From: Prorocentrum cordatum | Lineage: Eukaryota; Sar; Dinophyceae; Prorocentrales; Prorocentraceae | Assembly (NCBI GenBank): GCA_963575745.1 | Contig: CAUYUJ010015283.1 | Span: forward strand, 716,910 to 780,909 | DNA: 64,000 nt | Reading direction: 5' to 3' | Part shown: piece by piece, positions 30,690-41,021 of the stretch | Layout of the letters: each line of letters begins with the position of its first letter | Numbering within the stretch: the first letter of the stretch is position 1 | The notes under the pieces: model-generated | Told to the model about the DNA's origin: nothing | What the model saw: the letters and a program-made list of their open reading frames with translations, nothing else | The model's database searches: none | Program-made: the position numbers and the translations under genes

Positions 30690-30850
30690 TCGCGGAACGC
30701 CCCTTCCAGGCCCAGGGGATGGGGTATTGGGAGGGGGTAAACCCTTTTCCCGAAGGGGGAAGAAGCGGGTTGAACAGAAAGGGCTGTCTAAACCATTCAC
30801 GCCCAGAGGGCTGGTGGGATTCAGAATGGGCCACGTCCAACCCCCTTTTC
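30690..30850 (-). repeat. Dispersed repeat end B (inverted copy at 59325-59500)
   Basis: The complement reads ATCCCACCAGCCCTCTGGGC, GTTTAGACAGCCC and CCCTGGGCCTGGAAGGGGCG, matching 59325-59500 with roughly one change in five to ten bases. Confidence 0.7.
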
Positions 30851-30939
30851 TGCGCACCCTCCCCTGTTTAAAGCGGGGAGGGAGAGGGCAAATGAGCATG
30901 GGGAAGGGCATGATTGCTATATTTGGTCGTCCTTCCAGG

Positions 30940-31715
30940 GACACAAGGGCAAGCAAATCGGTGTCAGGGCTGCAGCGGGCGCGCCGCAGCCCTTGCTCGA
31001 CGCCCAGGCCGACGCAGGCTTCGCGCACGTACCCGAACGTAGCCTGGAGGATCTCCTCCTCGCCAGGAAGAAAACTGTGCCTGTGCTTGGAGAAGAGGAG
31101 GTGGATAGGAAGACAGACCTGGTGCTGGCGTGCATAGCGGCGATTAAGCCTGGTGCGTCAGAGGGCGAGGCTTGTTCAGCAGTGGCCCGCGGCATGGCGG
31201 CTGAAAGCCCGGATTGCTACTCGGACCTGCATGTGTCGCCCGATATGTTGGGGGAGGTCTTGGTGCCTGGCGAGGCGAAAGCTTGCCATGAGTATTCCGC
31301 TCGCGTCGCCGAGTCCCACGCCAAGAGGGACCTGATTGTCAGGACCCGCAAGGTCCGCGTCAATAAGTACTTCAAGAAAGCAGCGGCCCCGAAGTACTCT
31401 GCGGCGCAGAAGAAGGGTCCGCGGTGGCTACCGCCGGCGGACGCGCAGAACACGAGGGCCATCACCCAATGGATTGGCGGCTACGCCCCCCCCAGCGTGG
31501 ATGTGCAGTGCGACGATTACAACGGCCGTTGGCGCGTGATCCACTCGGGCCTGAACAAGTGGAAGTCCATTTCGTGGACGAGGAGAGGGTACGAGAAGGC
31601 TGCGTGCGAGGTCATCCACCAGGGCTGGGCGTTCCATTCTGACTTCAGCGGCGCCGACGCACCCTTCAGCATGGCTGAGCTGGCGGCGCGTTGGCAGGAG
31701 GCGGCCCCCGTTTAA
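30940..31715 (+). CDS. Unrecognised exon/gene ending at TAA 31713
   Basis: Acceptor TGGTCGTCCTTCCAG, then GHKGKQIGVRAAAGAPQPLL and an open frame to TAA. It contains LEDLLLARKKTVPVLGEEEV, a basic stretch RDLIVRTRKVRVNKYFKKAA and a Trp-rich tail (GRWRVIHSGLNKWKSISWTR). No known domain. The recurring motif (31137) has one extra base yet the frame stays open (IAAIKPG), which shows the motif is retained in the coding sequence. The 5' exon, if any, is not seen. Confidence 0.55.
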
Positions 31716-32755
31716 GCTGGCGGCGCCAGCCCAGGGTGCGAAACCGCACCTCCGCCAAGACTCGTGCGACCGAGCGGCGACAAGCCTGGGGCAGCCGGTC
31801 AGTTTTTCCCGCGGCGAGCAGCGCCATCGCACTGGCCAGTTGTCTGCCAGGAGGCGGGGTAGTCAGCGAGCTGGCAGTGGCGCAACGGCGGAGCGTTGCG
31901 CGGTCTGCGGTGCGACCTGCACGAGCAATAGCACGAGTGCGCCGCGGTTCTCGAGGCCCGCAGAGATAAGAAACGCTGCCCGGCCCCGCACGCCCAGGCG
32001 CGCGCGCGCCCACCTCCCTCCTCCTGTCACCTCCATCTTCCATCCTCCCTCCCCCTCCCCCCCTCTTCCTCTTGCGTCCTCCCTGGTCCTTCCTGTATCC
32101 TTCGTGCTTACAATGGACACGGGGGCAAAGGGGCAGATGGTATCGGAGGGCGCCAGCTACTCGCCTGTATCGATCGGCCGGCTCCCTGCGCCTGGGATTG
32201 GCGCGCGTGTCCCCCTGGCCAAGCCAAGGGGGCGTTCACCCCGATCCAGGGCGCAGCTGGTTCACGTCGAGGCTCCAGCCTCGAACCTCGAGGATCCTGG
32301 CTCGAGGTTCTGTAGTCTTTGGGGCCCTTCCCTCTCGTCGCCGCAGTTGGGCGCAGCTCGAGAAACTGGTGCCGCCATGCAGGGTGTTGACGGCAAAGGC
32401 GCTGGGGCGCTGGAAGAGCCACCCTACAAGAACGCACTTCGCATTGAGCATGGTCGTCGGGAAGAGCGGCGTTGAGGGGTTGCCATCAATACCTGTTCCT
32501 CCATGTTCCTGCTCGTAGGTCCCCGCGCGCCCATGCGCGTATATGTGGGCCGCTCGCATGAACCTCCGCAGCGTCCGTCTCCTCCTCCTCATCGTCCTCC
32601 CTTCCCCCCTCCTCGCCTCCCTCGCCCTGCTGATGTTGCTGCGGGTTCGGGTTTTGAATGTTTTTCTTCAACTCCTCTCCTTCTTCTTCAAAACCGCGGC
32701 GCTGCACCTCCCGAGGATGCTGCTACCACTCCGTGCCCCCCTTTGCATGGATGGA
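31716..32755. other. Intergenic region between plus-strand genes
   Basis: Contains a motif copy (31774) just past the stop, a CCTCC tract (32010-32090) and no clear exon. The relict DinoSL of the next gene ends it. Confidence 0.4.
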
Positions 32756-32759
32756 CTGG

Positions 32760-32782
32760 CCGTCGCCACATTTTGGCTCAAG
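32760..32782 (+). other. Relict DinoSL upstream of the 32.85 kb gene
   Basis: Matches the 21-nt DinoSL core except for one substitution (position 5) and a 2-nt insertion; the 3' ATTTTGGCTCAAG is exact. It lies about 70 bp before the ATG, as expected for a spliced mRNA that was reverse-transcribed back into the genome. Confidence 0.75.
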
Positions 32783-32849
32783 CGCCCTTGCGAAGTCCTG
32801 ACTTTGCCCCCAAGTCCGGTTCAGGCCAACATTCGAAGACCGCGGCCCC

Positions 32850-33165
32850 ATGCCGACTCGCGACGAGAAGGCAGCTGACAAACAGGCCGAGGCGATCGTG
32901 GCCAGCCTCGCTCACGCGGGCAGCGCGGCGACAGAGCAGGCGATCTCGTCGGTCTGCGAGGTTCTTCGGAAGGACGTCGCGCTGTTGTACCACGTGAACG
33001 CGCTCCTGCACAACGACGAGTGGCGCGCCGTCTTGAAGGCGTCGGCCGAGGGGCAGTGCGGCGCGAAGCCAGAGGGGCCTCCTCCTGAGGACGTGGGGAA
33101 GAAGCTCCGCGTTGGCATTAAGAAGTTTGGACACCTTTCCAGGCGCTGGGTTGAAGAGGGCGGGT
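32850..33165 (+). CDS. First exon of unknown two-exon gene
   Basis: The ATG is the first after the relict DinoSL. The protein starts MPTRDEKAADKQAEAIVASL and continues as helical sequence (AISSVCEVLRKDVALLYHVN, KKLRVGIKKFGHLSRRW). A variant of the recurring motif (33058) is read as CGAKPEG. The exon ends before a 290-bp pyrimidine tract. Unknown family. Confidence 0.6.
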
Positions 33166-33179
33166 GCCCTCCCACGCTG

Positions 33180-33470
33180 CCGCCTCTCTTACTTCCCTCT
33201 CTCAATTTTTTCCCTAGTTCCCTCCCCCCCCCCCTCCTCCTCCTTACATTCCTCCGTTCCCTCACTCTTCCTCCTCCTTCCTTCCTCCTCCCTCCTCGTC
33301 CTCCTCGTCCTCCCCTTCCCTCCTCCCCCTCCCCCTCCCTCCTCCATCTCCCCCTCCCTCCTCCTCCTCCTTCTCCCCCCTCCCTCCTCCTCCTCCTCCT
33401 CCTCCTCCCTCCCCCTCCTCCTCCCCGTTCCTCCTCCTCCTCCTGTCCCCCACCTTTCCTCCTGGGCCTT
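33180..33470 (+). repeat. Pyrimidine-only intron tract
   Basis: CCTCCTCC-type sequence with very few purines. The ORF that runs through it is an artefact of composition; the two flanking segments are the exons. Confidence 0.8.
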
Positions 33471-33474
33471 TCGC

Positions 33475-34184
33475 AATGGGAAAACAGCGCATGCGATTCC
33501 GGCAGGCAGAACGGCCTGGTGGAGCACTTGCTGCACGCAATCGAGCCCGAAATCTTCCCCAAGGACGAGCCCGCGGACGCGTGGTACAAGGATTGCAAAC
33601 TCGAGGTGCTGTGCTTCGCCCTCAGGGTGTCCATGGATACCCAGACCCCGAACGTGATCTACGAGGGCATGGAGACTTGGACCTCGTTGGGTACGGCGAT
33701 AAGCCAGCACTACACGGGCATCGGGTCGCCCCTGAAGGGGAAGACGTCCGCTGAGATTCTGAGGGGCTACTTCGACCCCCAGGAGGCGGAGGACAACAGC
33801 TGGAATCTCACGTGCATCCTGGACACGAAGGCCGAGAAGTCCGTGGTCAAGGTGGAGGCAGGGGACCTCACGGTGGAGAACCCTTTCGACTGGACGACCG
33901 ACCTCCTGCTGGCCACAGGCACACGCACGCACAGGATCCAGTCCGTCCACGAGGAGTTCGCAGCCCTGAACGTGCCGATGCCCACGGCGACCTCTGTCAA
34001 GTGGCAGGGCGACCTCTTCAAGACGCTCAAACAGGTGGCGACCCCCAAGGACAAGGGCATTTCCGCGGCAAGCAGCGCGAGCGGCGTCAAGCGGCCCTCG
34101 CCTTCGCCCCCTTCGGGCGCCGGCGTGGCGGAGGCGCTGCGCAGGCGCCTCAACGCCAAGAGCACCGGCGCCAAGGGCAACTGA
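33475..34184 (+). CDS. Second exon of the 32.85 kb gene
   Basis: NGLVEHLLHAIEPEIFPKDE, ADAWYKDCKLEVLCFALRVS, TSLGTAISQHYTGIGSPLKG (recurring motif 33694) and DNSWNLTCILDTKAEKSVVK, with a basic Ser/Pro-rich tail (VKRPSPSPPSG...LRRRLNAK), stopping at TGA 34182-34184. It looks like a complete soluble protein of roughly 340 residues once the tract is removed. No recognised domain. Two motif copies follow in the 3' UTR (34208, 34287). Confidence 0.6.
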
Positions 34185-34599
34185 GCGGCGAGGCTCACTG
34201 GGCACCAGCGGCGACAAGCCTGAGCAGTGCCAGACTAGATTTTTTAGTGCGCGACAGAACGCGCATATTGACCCGACGCACGGACTGCGGCAAGAAGCCT
34301 GCATTGTTTGCAGCGGCCACAGCCTGAATACACTGCTCGCGCGCCGTCGCGCCGCTGACGCAATGGATCGCACTCTGCCGGGAGCGGCGGAAAAAAAGCG
34401 TCGTCGCGGGGCGCCTCCCTCCCGTACTCCTCCTGCTCCTTTTCCTTTTCCTGTCCTCTTCCATCCTTCTCCTCCTATCTATTGCGCAAGCGCAATCCCG
34501 CCACCGTGCCTTGGTTTTGGGCCTGTGGCCTCTTGTACGTATGTAGGGGTCTCGCGGTATAGGATCCTTGGTGCCTGGGTTTGCGGGTTAGAAGCTACA

Positions 34600-35180
34600 T
34601 GCCTCAAGTGGTACTTGGGGCCTCTTTTGGGCCTCTTGGGGGCCTCCTGGGGCCTCTTGGCGGCTCCTTGGGGGCTTCTTGGGGGCCTCTTGGGGCCTCT
34701 TGGGCGCCTCTTGGGGCCTTCTGGGGCCGTCTTGGGGTGGAAGGCTCGGATTGTCGGTTGGGGCTCCCCCTCTTGGGCCTCTCTTGGGGCCGTCTTGGGG
34801 CCCTCTTGGGCTGTCTTGGGGGCCTCTTGGGCCGTCTTGGGGCCCTCGTGGGCCGACTTGGGCGCCTCTTGGGGGTCTCTTGGGCCATCTTGGGGCGGTC
34901 TTGGGGGGCTCTTGGACCGTCTTCAACGTTGTGAAGGCGGACAAGTCGTATATGACAAAAATGTACGTTTGCCCATAGGAATTTGACGATTTTGGCCTCT
35001 TGGGCCCCTCTTAGGACTGCTCTTGGAGGGCTGTTGTGCCCTCTTGGAGGCTTCTTGGGCCGTCTTGGGGCGATCTTGGGCTTCTTTGGCCGATCTTTGG
35101 GCGATTCGGGGCCCTCTTGGGCCGACTTGGGGGCTGCTTGGGGCCCTCTTGGCCCGTTTTGGGGCCCTGGTGGGCCCGAT
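34600..35180 (+). repeat. CTTGGGGCC-type minisatellite with conserved core
   Basis: Units of CCTCTTGGGGGCCTCTTGGG around a 70-bp core at 34915-34985 (GTGAAGGCGGACAAGTCGTA, ATGACAAAAATGTACGTTTG) that reappears in the 52-53 kb array. Confidence 0.8.
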
Positions 35181-35412
35181 ACAGTCATGCGACAAGCTGC
35201 GCCGGCACGCGACAAGCCCCAGGAGATTTTGGAATTTGGGCCCTGGTCCTTTAAAGACTCCTCAGGAGGAGGACGGAGGCTCAAGGGATGAGGCACACGA
35301 CCTGAGGACACGCCCACTCCGTGCCCGAGGCGCGATGGCGGATTCCTTTTCCCTCAGCGTTCGTGGCTGAAAACCATCAGCAACAACACGGGCCTCCCCG
35401 ACACGAACGCCA

Positions 35413-36199
35413 CTAGCGCCAGCCAGAGGAACCAGAATTCTTCCCGTTGCCGCCGCCAGCGGCAATCGTGACACTACCGCCAGTGCCATCAGCGGCACCA
35501 GCAGCATCGCCGCCAGCGCCACCACCACCACCGCGAACAGCACCATCTGCGACAGCAGCGGCATCACAAGGACCAGCGCCAGCAGTAGGGCCACCATTAG
35601 CACCAGCAGCACCGCCGCGATCACCAGCACCAACAACACCGTTGGCAGCAGCGACGCCGCCAGCAGCAGCGCGCGCACCACCACCACGACGCAATGGCGG
35701 GCCCACAAGAGAAGGACGACGTGAAGCCTTAGCAACATACTCGCCAGAACCACCATCAGAATTCGCATGCGCTCTCAGCGCCGTAGCGGACTTTTTGATG
35801 CCATCCGCGTGTGAATACGATCCCTCGGGTTGGTCTGCGCTGTCTGGCGGACACCCGCTTCCTTTCCACTTCTGTTTCGCGCCACAGCAATAATGCGAGA
35901 GTGAAGGGAGAAAAGGGGAGGTGGCGGCGGAGGGGGCAAGGGGCTGCGCGGTGGGCGGAGGCAGGGGGAGGGCCAGCACGGGAGCGTGCACGGGGCAGAC
36001 CAGGCGAAGTGGCCAATTTGGCGCCATGGAAAGGGCGCGGCGGTCGACGGGCACACGTAGGACGATAAGGAGAGAGGGTGGCAGAACAGCAATTCCAAGG
36101 CTGCCCCTCGCAGACAATTTGGCTTCACTCGTGCGGCCTGATCCCGCATCGAGGTGTCTCCATGTCGACGCGGTAGCGGGCCGTGGGCCGAGGCGACCG
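35413..36199 (-). other. Low-complexity region left of the copia element
   Basis: 35440-35740 is built of degenerate GCC/ACC triplets. The long minus-strand ORF crossing it is a read-through from the copia frame. No 3' LTR like the one at 12.2 kb is found here, so the element is truncated. Confidence 0.5.
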
Positions 36200-37766
36200 A
36201 ACTGCTCCGAACGCTGGGCGGAAAGGCGTTCCAAAAATCTTGGAACGCCTCCCCGAAAGCCGTTCCATGCACCCTTTCGACGGCCCACCTTCTGGATGGC
36301 CCTGTTCGCCCCGCCTAAGAGATTATCCCGCCAGCGTTCGTTCACTACGCTCCCACGCGCGACGTCCAGCAGGAGAATATGCAGCCACTCGGCTTCCCCA
36401 AGAGCACTGGAAAGAGCTAAAGTCTCCCCGGCCAAACTAGACGCCACTTGGCGCCGTAGTTTCCCGGACCTCCAGGCAAGGGGGGCGACTCGGGCCCGGA
36501 ACCCGTGGGCCAGCGAATTGTCGGCCATGTAGATCTGCCAAGCTTCCTGAGGATGCTGGGGCCCCCACTTATCCTCAGCCCCCACCCCTCCACAATCACT
36601 CGCAGTCGCTAGCACGAAACCGTCGGGTTTAAACCGCCAGACGATGATCGGAAGAGAGGCCGTCGACCTGAGATGGTCGACCATCTTATTCGCATCCAGC
36701 AAATCTGTCACACAGGGACTGTTGACTTGTGGCCAGAATAGAAGCGGCCCCCGCGGCCTCGGCGCGGGTTTCCCTGCCGACCCACTGGAGTTTGTAAACG
36801 AGGCTCCTAAAAGCCGCCACTTCCCCTCCGACGAGGGGGCCCGCGTGGTCTCCTCTACGCCTCGTGCTAGGGAAATCTTATTAAGTTGCTCCAGGATATA
36901 TTTTTCTTGATCGACCAGAACTCGGCCCCCGGTGAACCGAGGCCTACGGCCTATGTATTCCACCCCGGCGGCATCCAGGAGTCTCATCTTCCCAAACGCG
37001 AAACGCCCCTGAAAAGGTTCCAGGTAGTTGTTGTCTCTGCCTTCCCTGAACGCTATGGCCCAGTCGTCTACTTCCACTAGGACCTGCGCCTGCAACTCGC
37101 CGCGGGCTCGCTCCACGAACCAGCGGGGCTCGAGCTTAGTGCGTTCGAAGCCCCGCGACTTCAAGAAATTGGCCGCGGCGCGGTGAAAGGCGAGGGGCGC
37201 GTCGTCTAGGCCGTAGACGGGCGCTATCAACTCCATGAGTGAGCCGGGCGGAACCGGGACTCCGTCGCACGGTTCCACGAACACTCGGCCTCGAGCGCGC
37301 TTGAGAGGTTCGGACTGACAGAAAGCATTCTTGATATCCCCAATATATATATAGTAAGACGATACATGAGAGACGTGACGAGAAACAGCATGAGAGCCTC
37401 CATGCATGGAGTAGGAGCATAGACCTGAAGTTCCGCCGCGTCTTCGTCCTGATGACCCCGAACACACCACCTGGATTTGTCTTTTCCCCTCGACAAGGTT
37501 CCCTCCTGGGGTTTCCACCTTCGGACCATGCAGCTCGAAACGATCCGGCTCGGGAAAAGCCGGCGGAGCTCATTGGCTTCCTTGGGGGGGTGCACTATCA
37601 CAGCCTTGGTTCCCTCGGATATAGCTTTCCATTCGTTCGCGTCGGAGATGTCGATCTCCCTTCTCTTCTGGGCTAAGACGCTTGTACTGAACCTCGGCCC
37701 CTCGATTGGCCAGGAGAGAAAGAGAAACGGATCCATCTTCCTCAGGGACGACTTCCACGTCGGCAT
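36200..37766 (-). pseudogene. Copia reverse transcriptase and RNase H
   Basis: N-terminal RVT_2 sequence KSRWCVRGHQDEDAAELQVY is in one frame. The catalytic part lies in another: GDIKNAFCQSEPLKRARGRV (motif A Asp), VYGLDDAPLAFHRAAANFL, and VLVEVDDWAIAFREG, which is the YVDD-type site with Glu in place of Tyr. RNase H follows with ATASDCGGVGAEDKW and SSLAGETLALSSALGEAEWL. Similarity ends at about 36200 with ERWRDNLLGG. The frameshift near 37370 lies beside a TATATATATA run. Confidence 0.8.
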
Positions 37767-38720
37767 TTCCGTTGGCGTAGGTCTCCCGGGACCCGCTCCA
37801 TCCCTGGGACTGGATTTCCTGTTCTAACTGATCGAGAAGGTCGACCTCTTCGTCCATATGGGCAGGAAGGGTCATAGTCATGTCCCCGCCGCCCTCGGTA
37901 CGATCTCCTCCTCGTGGCGAGTGAGACCTTTGTCGAGCGGAGGCCTCAAGTTCTCTAACCTGTTGCCTCACTCTGCCTTCCTGAACTCCCCGAAAAGCCT
38001 CCCCTGGAGTGCGGGTCATTCTACCGCTCCCTCCATCCAGACGCCTAAGTCCCTCCGTGTCCTGCATCAAGAGAATGAGCCGACCAGGGTCCACTGGCTC
38101 CGCTGAGCGATGCTGAGAGGCAGAATCGGACAGCGCAAGCCTAGGAGCACTGGCGCGGGCGGAACACTGGCAGCCGAGGCTTCAAAATGAGGACTGTTGG
38201 GAGGGACATCGCCTAGCTCCCTGTCCCTTTTTTCACCTTGAGGGGGAGTGGGCCTTGAGCGCGTGGCGCGACCCGAATCGCCGCCTCGCTCGGCAACGCT
38301 ACGAGCCCTCTGGGACTGCCCAGAAGTCTGCCTGGAGGGCCCAGATGAGAATGGGACCTCGGATCTGTTCTCCAAGGACTCGGGAGCACACGTCCCTTCA
38401 GAATGGGCCGGCAGGGCAACCTCCTCGGGAATCGGGGCCAGACCTGGAGGAGACAGAGGTGGGAGAGCCCCGAGTTGACCGCCGAATTCCCCCCCTTCTC
38501 CTGAGGCAACAGATGGGGGGACAATGTCGGGACCCCCCCGCGGCGGCTCCGCCATCCGCCTCTACCGCGGGCGCCGTCTCTGGGGGGGGGCGACCTCGAC
38601 GGGGGCGTCAGGGGCCCACGCTCCGGGGGGAGGGGGTCCCTCACTGGAGACGTTTGTCCTAGCCCGATGCGCGCTGGTTTGGGCTCTCTGAGAAGCTGTT
38701 GGACAGACGAATCAGCCGGG
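37570..38720 (-). CDS. Copia linker between integrase and RT
   Basis: Pro/Ser/Arg-rich and acidic sequence with frameshifts (MDEEVDLLDQLEQEIQSQGW; ANGNADVEVVPEEDGSVSLS). It corresponds to the variable region between integrase and RT. No enzyme motif. Confidence 0.5.
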
Positions 38721-39770
38721 GTCTCCGCTCCCCGGGATTCCTCCGTCGTGGCCAAACGGACCTGCTCCGTGGAGCATTTTCCAAAGACGAGACCTCATCG
38801 CAACCCAAACCGACATGCCGTTTTGCAGCACCACGAGTCCTGGACCAACCCATCCGTCTCTTTGAAGGGCGAAAGTTTTCTGGCCCCCCCGGGGAGCTCT
38901 CCTCCAGACGTAGACCCATTGACCGGGAGAAAAGTGTTTGTCTCGATGGGCGGGTGCGTGTGCTGCTTTAGCCGGACGACGTTGGTTTGACGACTCGAAC
39001 AGTTCATATCTTGCCAACCTCCGGATGGCGTCCTGGCGAGCGAACTCGGCCGCCGCGGTGTCCTGATCCCAAGAGCCAGGGGACAGGTCATCTGTTCCCA
39101 CCACCTGCAGGGGGTCGTCCGACGTAATGTCGCTGGGTATCCGGGGGTTAATGCCGAAGACCATCTGACAGGGAGTAAACCCTCCCCGGTGCAGGTGCCG
39201 ATTTTTCGCGGCGGTCACCTCGTGGACCAGCGTTTCGAGCTCCAGCGTGGCGGTGACGAGAGTGGTCTCGGAGGCCCGAACCAGGATGTCCTTAACCCAC
39301 CCCCCGTGTCTCTCGGCTCGGCCGTTCTGCCACGGACTCTCTGAGTCCGTGACATGCTGAAAGGCCCCCAGATGTTCCAGACCTCTCTCGAAATGAGCCC
39401 GAAACTCGGGCCCTCCGTCGGTGATGGCGAACAGGGGGTGTCCGAAAGGTCTCACCCAGGCCCTCATCAAGGCCCTCCAGGCTCCCAGGGCCGTGCCATC
39501 GTACATTTCTACGACCTGATAGTTGGCCCCATGGCAAATGACGTTGAGAAAGGTCATTTGTTCCTCCTTAAAAGTGACGTAGAAGGTGTCTAACGCGATG
39601 ATTCGATTGAATTCGAACGTTCTAGGTACCGCCACGAGGCGACTGCTGGCTGGACGAGAGTGCGCAACGCAATCGCCACATAGGTACTCGTCCTGCACAA
39701 AATTGAGCACCTCTGGCTTGGCTTGGGCGCCTCTGAGGACCTCCAGGAAAACATCTTTATAGGGGGTGAC
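38712..39770 (-). CDS. Copia integrase
   Basis: Retroviral-type integrase core. The first Asp is in IALDTFYVTF, the second in FAITDGGPEF and the Glu in SPWQNGRAERHGGWVKD (D, D, E in order). A CGDC pair precedes the core. The C-terminal part has TPCQMVFGINPRIPSD, the usual TPxxxxFG segment. It joins cDNA to target DNA. It is open for 332 residues, the best-preserved part of the element. Frameshifts lie at both ends. Confidence 0.85.
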   Translation of the reverse strand, partial: VTPYKDVFLEVLRGAQAKPEVLNFVQDEYLCGDCVAHSRPASSRLVAVPRTFEFNRIIALDTFYVTFKEEQMTFLNVICHGANYQVVEMYDGTALGAWRALMRAWVRPFGHPLFAITDGGPEFRAHFERGLEHLGAFQHVTDSESPWQNGRAERHGGWVKDILVRASETTLVTATLELETLVHEVTAAKNRHLHRGGFTPCQMVFGINPRIPSDITSDDPLQVVGTDDLSPGSWDQDTAAAEFARQDAIRRLARYELFESSNQRRPAKAAHAPAHRDKHFSPGQWVYVWRRAPRGGQKTFALQRDGWVGPGLVVLQNGMSVWVAMRSRLWKMLHGAGPFGHDGGIPGSGDPG

Positions 39771-40310
39771 CTAGATTGACGTGCACCTTATGTATTCGCC
39801 GTCTGACCTTCGGAGTGATCTCAAAGGGACGATCCTGGGCAACCCCCTCAGGGTCGGGATCGCCCTCAAGGGCTTCGCCCTCTTCGACGTCAGCCGGATA
39901 GCTCTCGGCGAGGTGCAGACTGGGTCCCCCAGCCTCTTTCGCCAACCGGATTTGTCCCGGTGAGGTCTCGGGAATGGCCGCGTTCGTGCTGGCCCGAACG
40001 GCCTCGGCCAAAGCTCGAGCAAACTTCGGCGGATACACTCGAGCCCTAGCTGTCATTGAACTGCCTATCAGATGAGCGTGCCAGTGGTCTCCGGCGCACC
40101 TCGACCCTGCAAATCGCTCCAGAAAGGCATCACAGTTAGACATGAGCCTCGTGGGTTTCTTCGACAAGGCCCCATCTCCCGAAACTGATAAACCGAAACG
40201 ACAAAGATCAACGCACATCGAACCAACTTCAGGGAGGTTCTGCACAAAGCGGACCATCTCGGTCCTCCATGACCCCGCGGTGACGGGGTGTTCGAAGGCG
40301 ATTTGTTCTC
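39757..40310 (-). CDS. Copia pre-integrase region
   Basis: Ends with RRRIHKVHVNLGHP, the HxxLGH signature of the GAG_pre-integrase (zinc-binding) domain, before a frameshift near 39765. The upstream half (CAGDHWHAHLIGS) is typical of dinoflagellate copia polyproteins, by my recollection. Confidence 0.65.
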
Positions 40311-40880
40311 CCCTGTTGGTATTGTTCTAAAGCCACCTCCATCGCGAAGCCGAGCAGAACGATGGCGTCAGCATTCTTGCGACGCTGCTCAGGAGTCGTT
40401 TCCAGATGGGCGGTGGCGTTGTGCGCTATGGAGAAGGCATCGCATGGGGGTTCCAATATGGTCATCCATGGTTTATGCTTTTGCAGAAAGATGCGAAACT
40501 CCTGCCTATGCTGTTCTTTTAGAAAGTCCCATCCTCCTTCCTTGTCGAAGCTGCCCAGGCACACCACTCCGGCGTGGTCAGAATAGTGAGCGATCCTAGG
40601 AGGAGAGAAGACATCGACAAAGGCCCGGCTCCTAAGCTGGGCTCTGTAAAGCTTGGTTTTGTCGGAACAATCCCTCCCCTCTCCCAGTTTTCTCCTTTCC
40701 CCTTTCGTTAGATATACCTCTCGATCATCTGGCCACTGATCCCCAAAAATGGTGTCGTCAAGCTCCTGGCAATAGAACTGGGTTTGGCCGTCCCTCTCCT
40801 GGATCGGTTCAACCTCGAACACCCTGCCCACTCCCTGAAACCGCGCACCTGAACTGATCTCGAAAATGTTCCGATGGTTG
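40229..40880 (-). CDS. Copia polyprotein region with EPPCDAFS motif
   Basis: Reads IFEISSGARFQGVGRVFEVE, CQELDDTIFGDQW and HKPWMTILEPPCDAFSIAHN. A W-x-x-x-x-PPC-x-A-(F/W)-S motif occurs in this place in several dinoflagellate copia-like polyproteins; it resembles the PC loop of cytosine methyltransferases, but I do not claim that activity. Frameshift to the next segment near 40310. Confidence 0.5.
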
Positions 40881-41021
40881 GGATCCCCGATCCTCGTGCT
40901 GGTACTGTCGTGGAGGCCTGGGTGTCGGCCCAGGCCCACTTGCCGCCGCCCTCGTGACTCCACGTCTTCCACCCAGTCTGCTCCCACCCCTCCTTGGCCA
41001 GGCGCTTCTTCTCGGCGTCCT

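Noticed and set aside
18636-31152. The recurring GCGGCGACAAGCCAG as a 15-nt GC-AG micro-intron
   Set aside because: Many copies end in TG, removing it would shorten the ankyrin repeat below its normal length, and at 31137 it is 16 nt in an unbroken frame.
35440-35893. Pro/Ala-rich protein on the plus strand
   Set aside because: Degenerate GCC/ACC triplet tract opposite the copia read-through frame.
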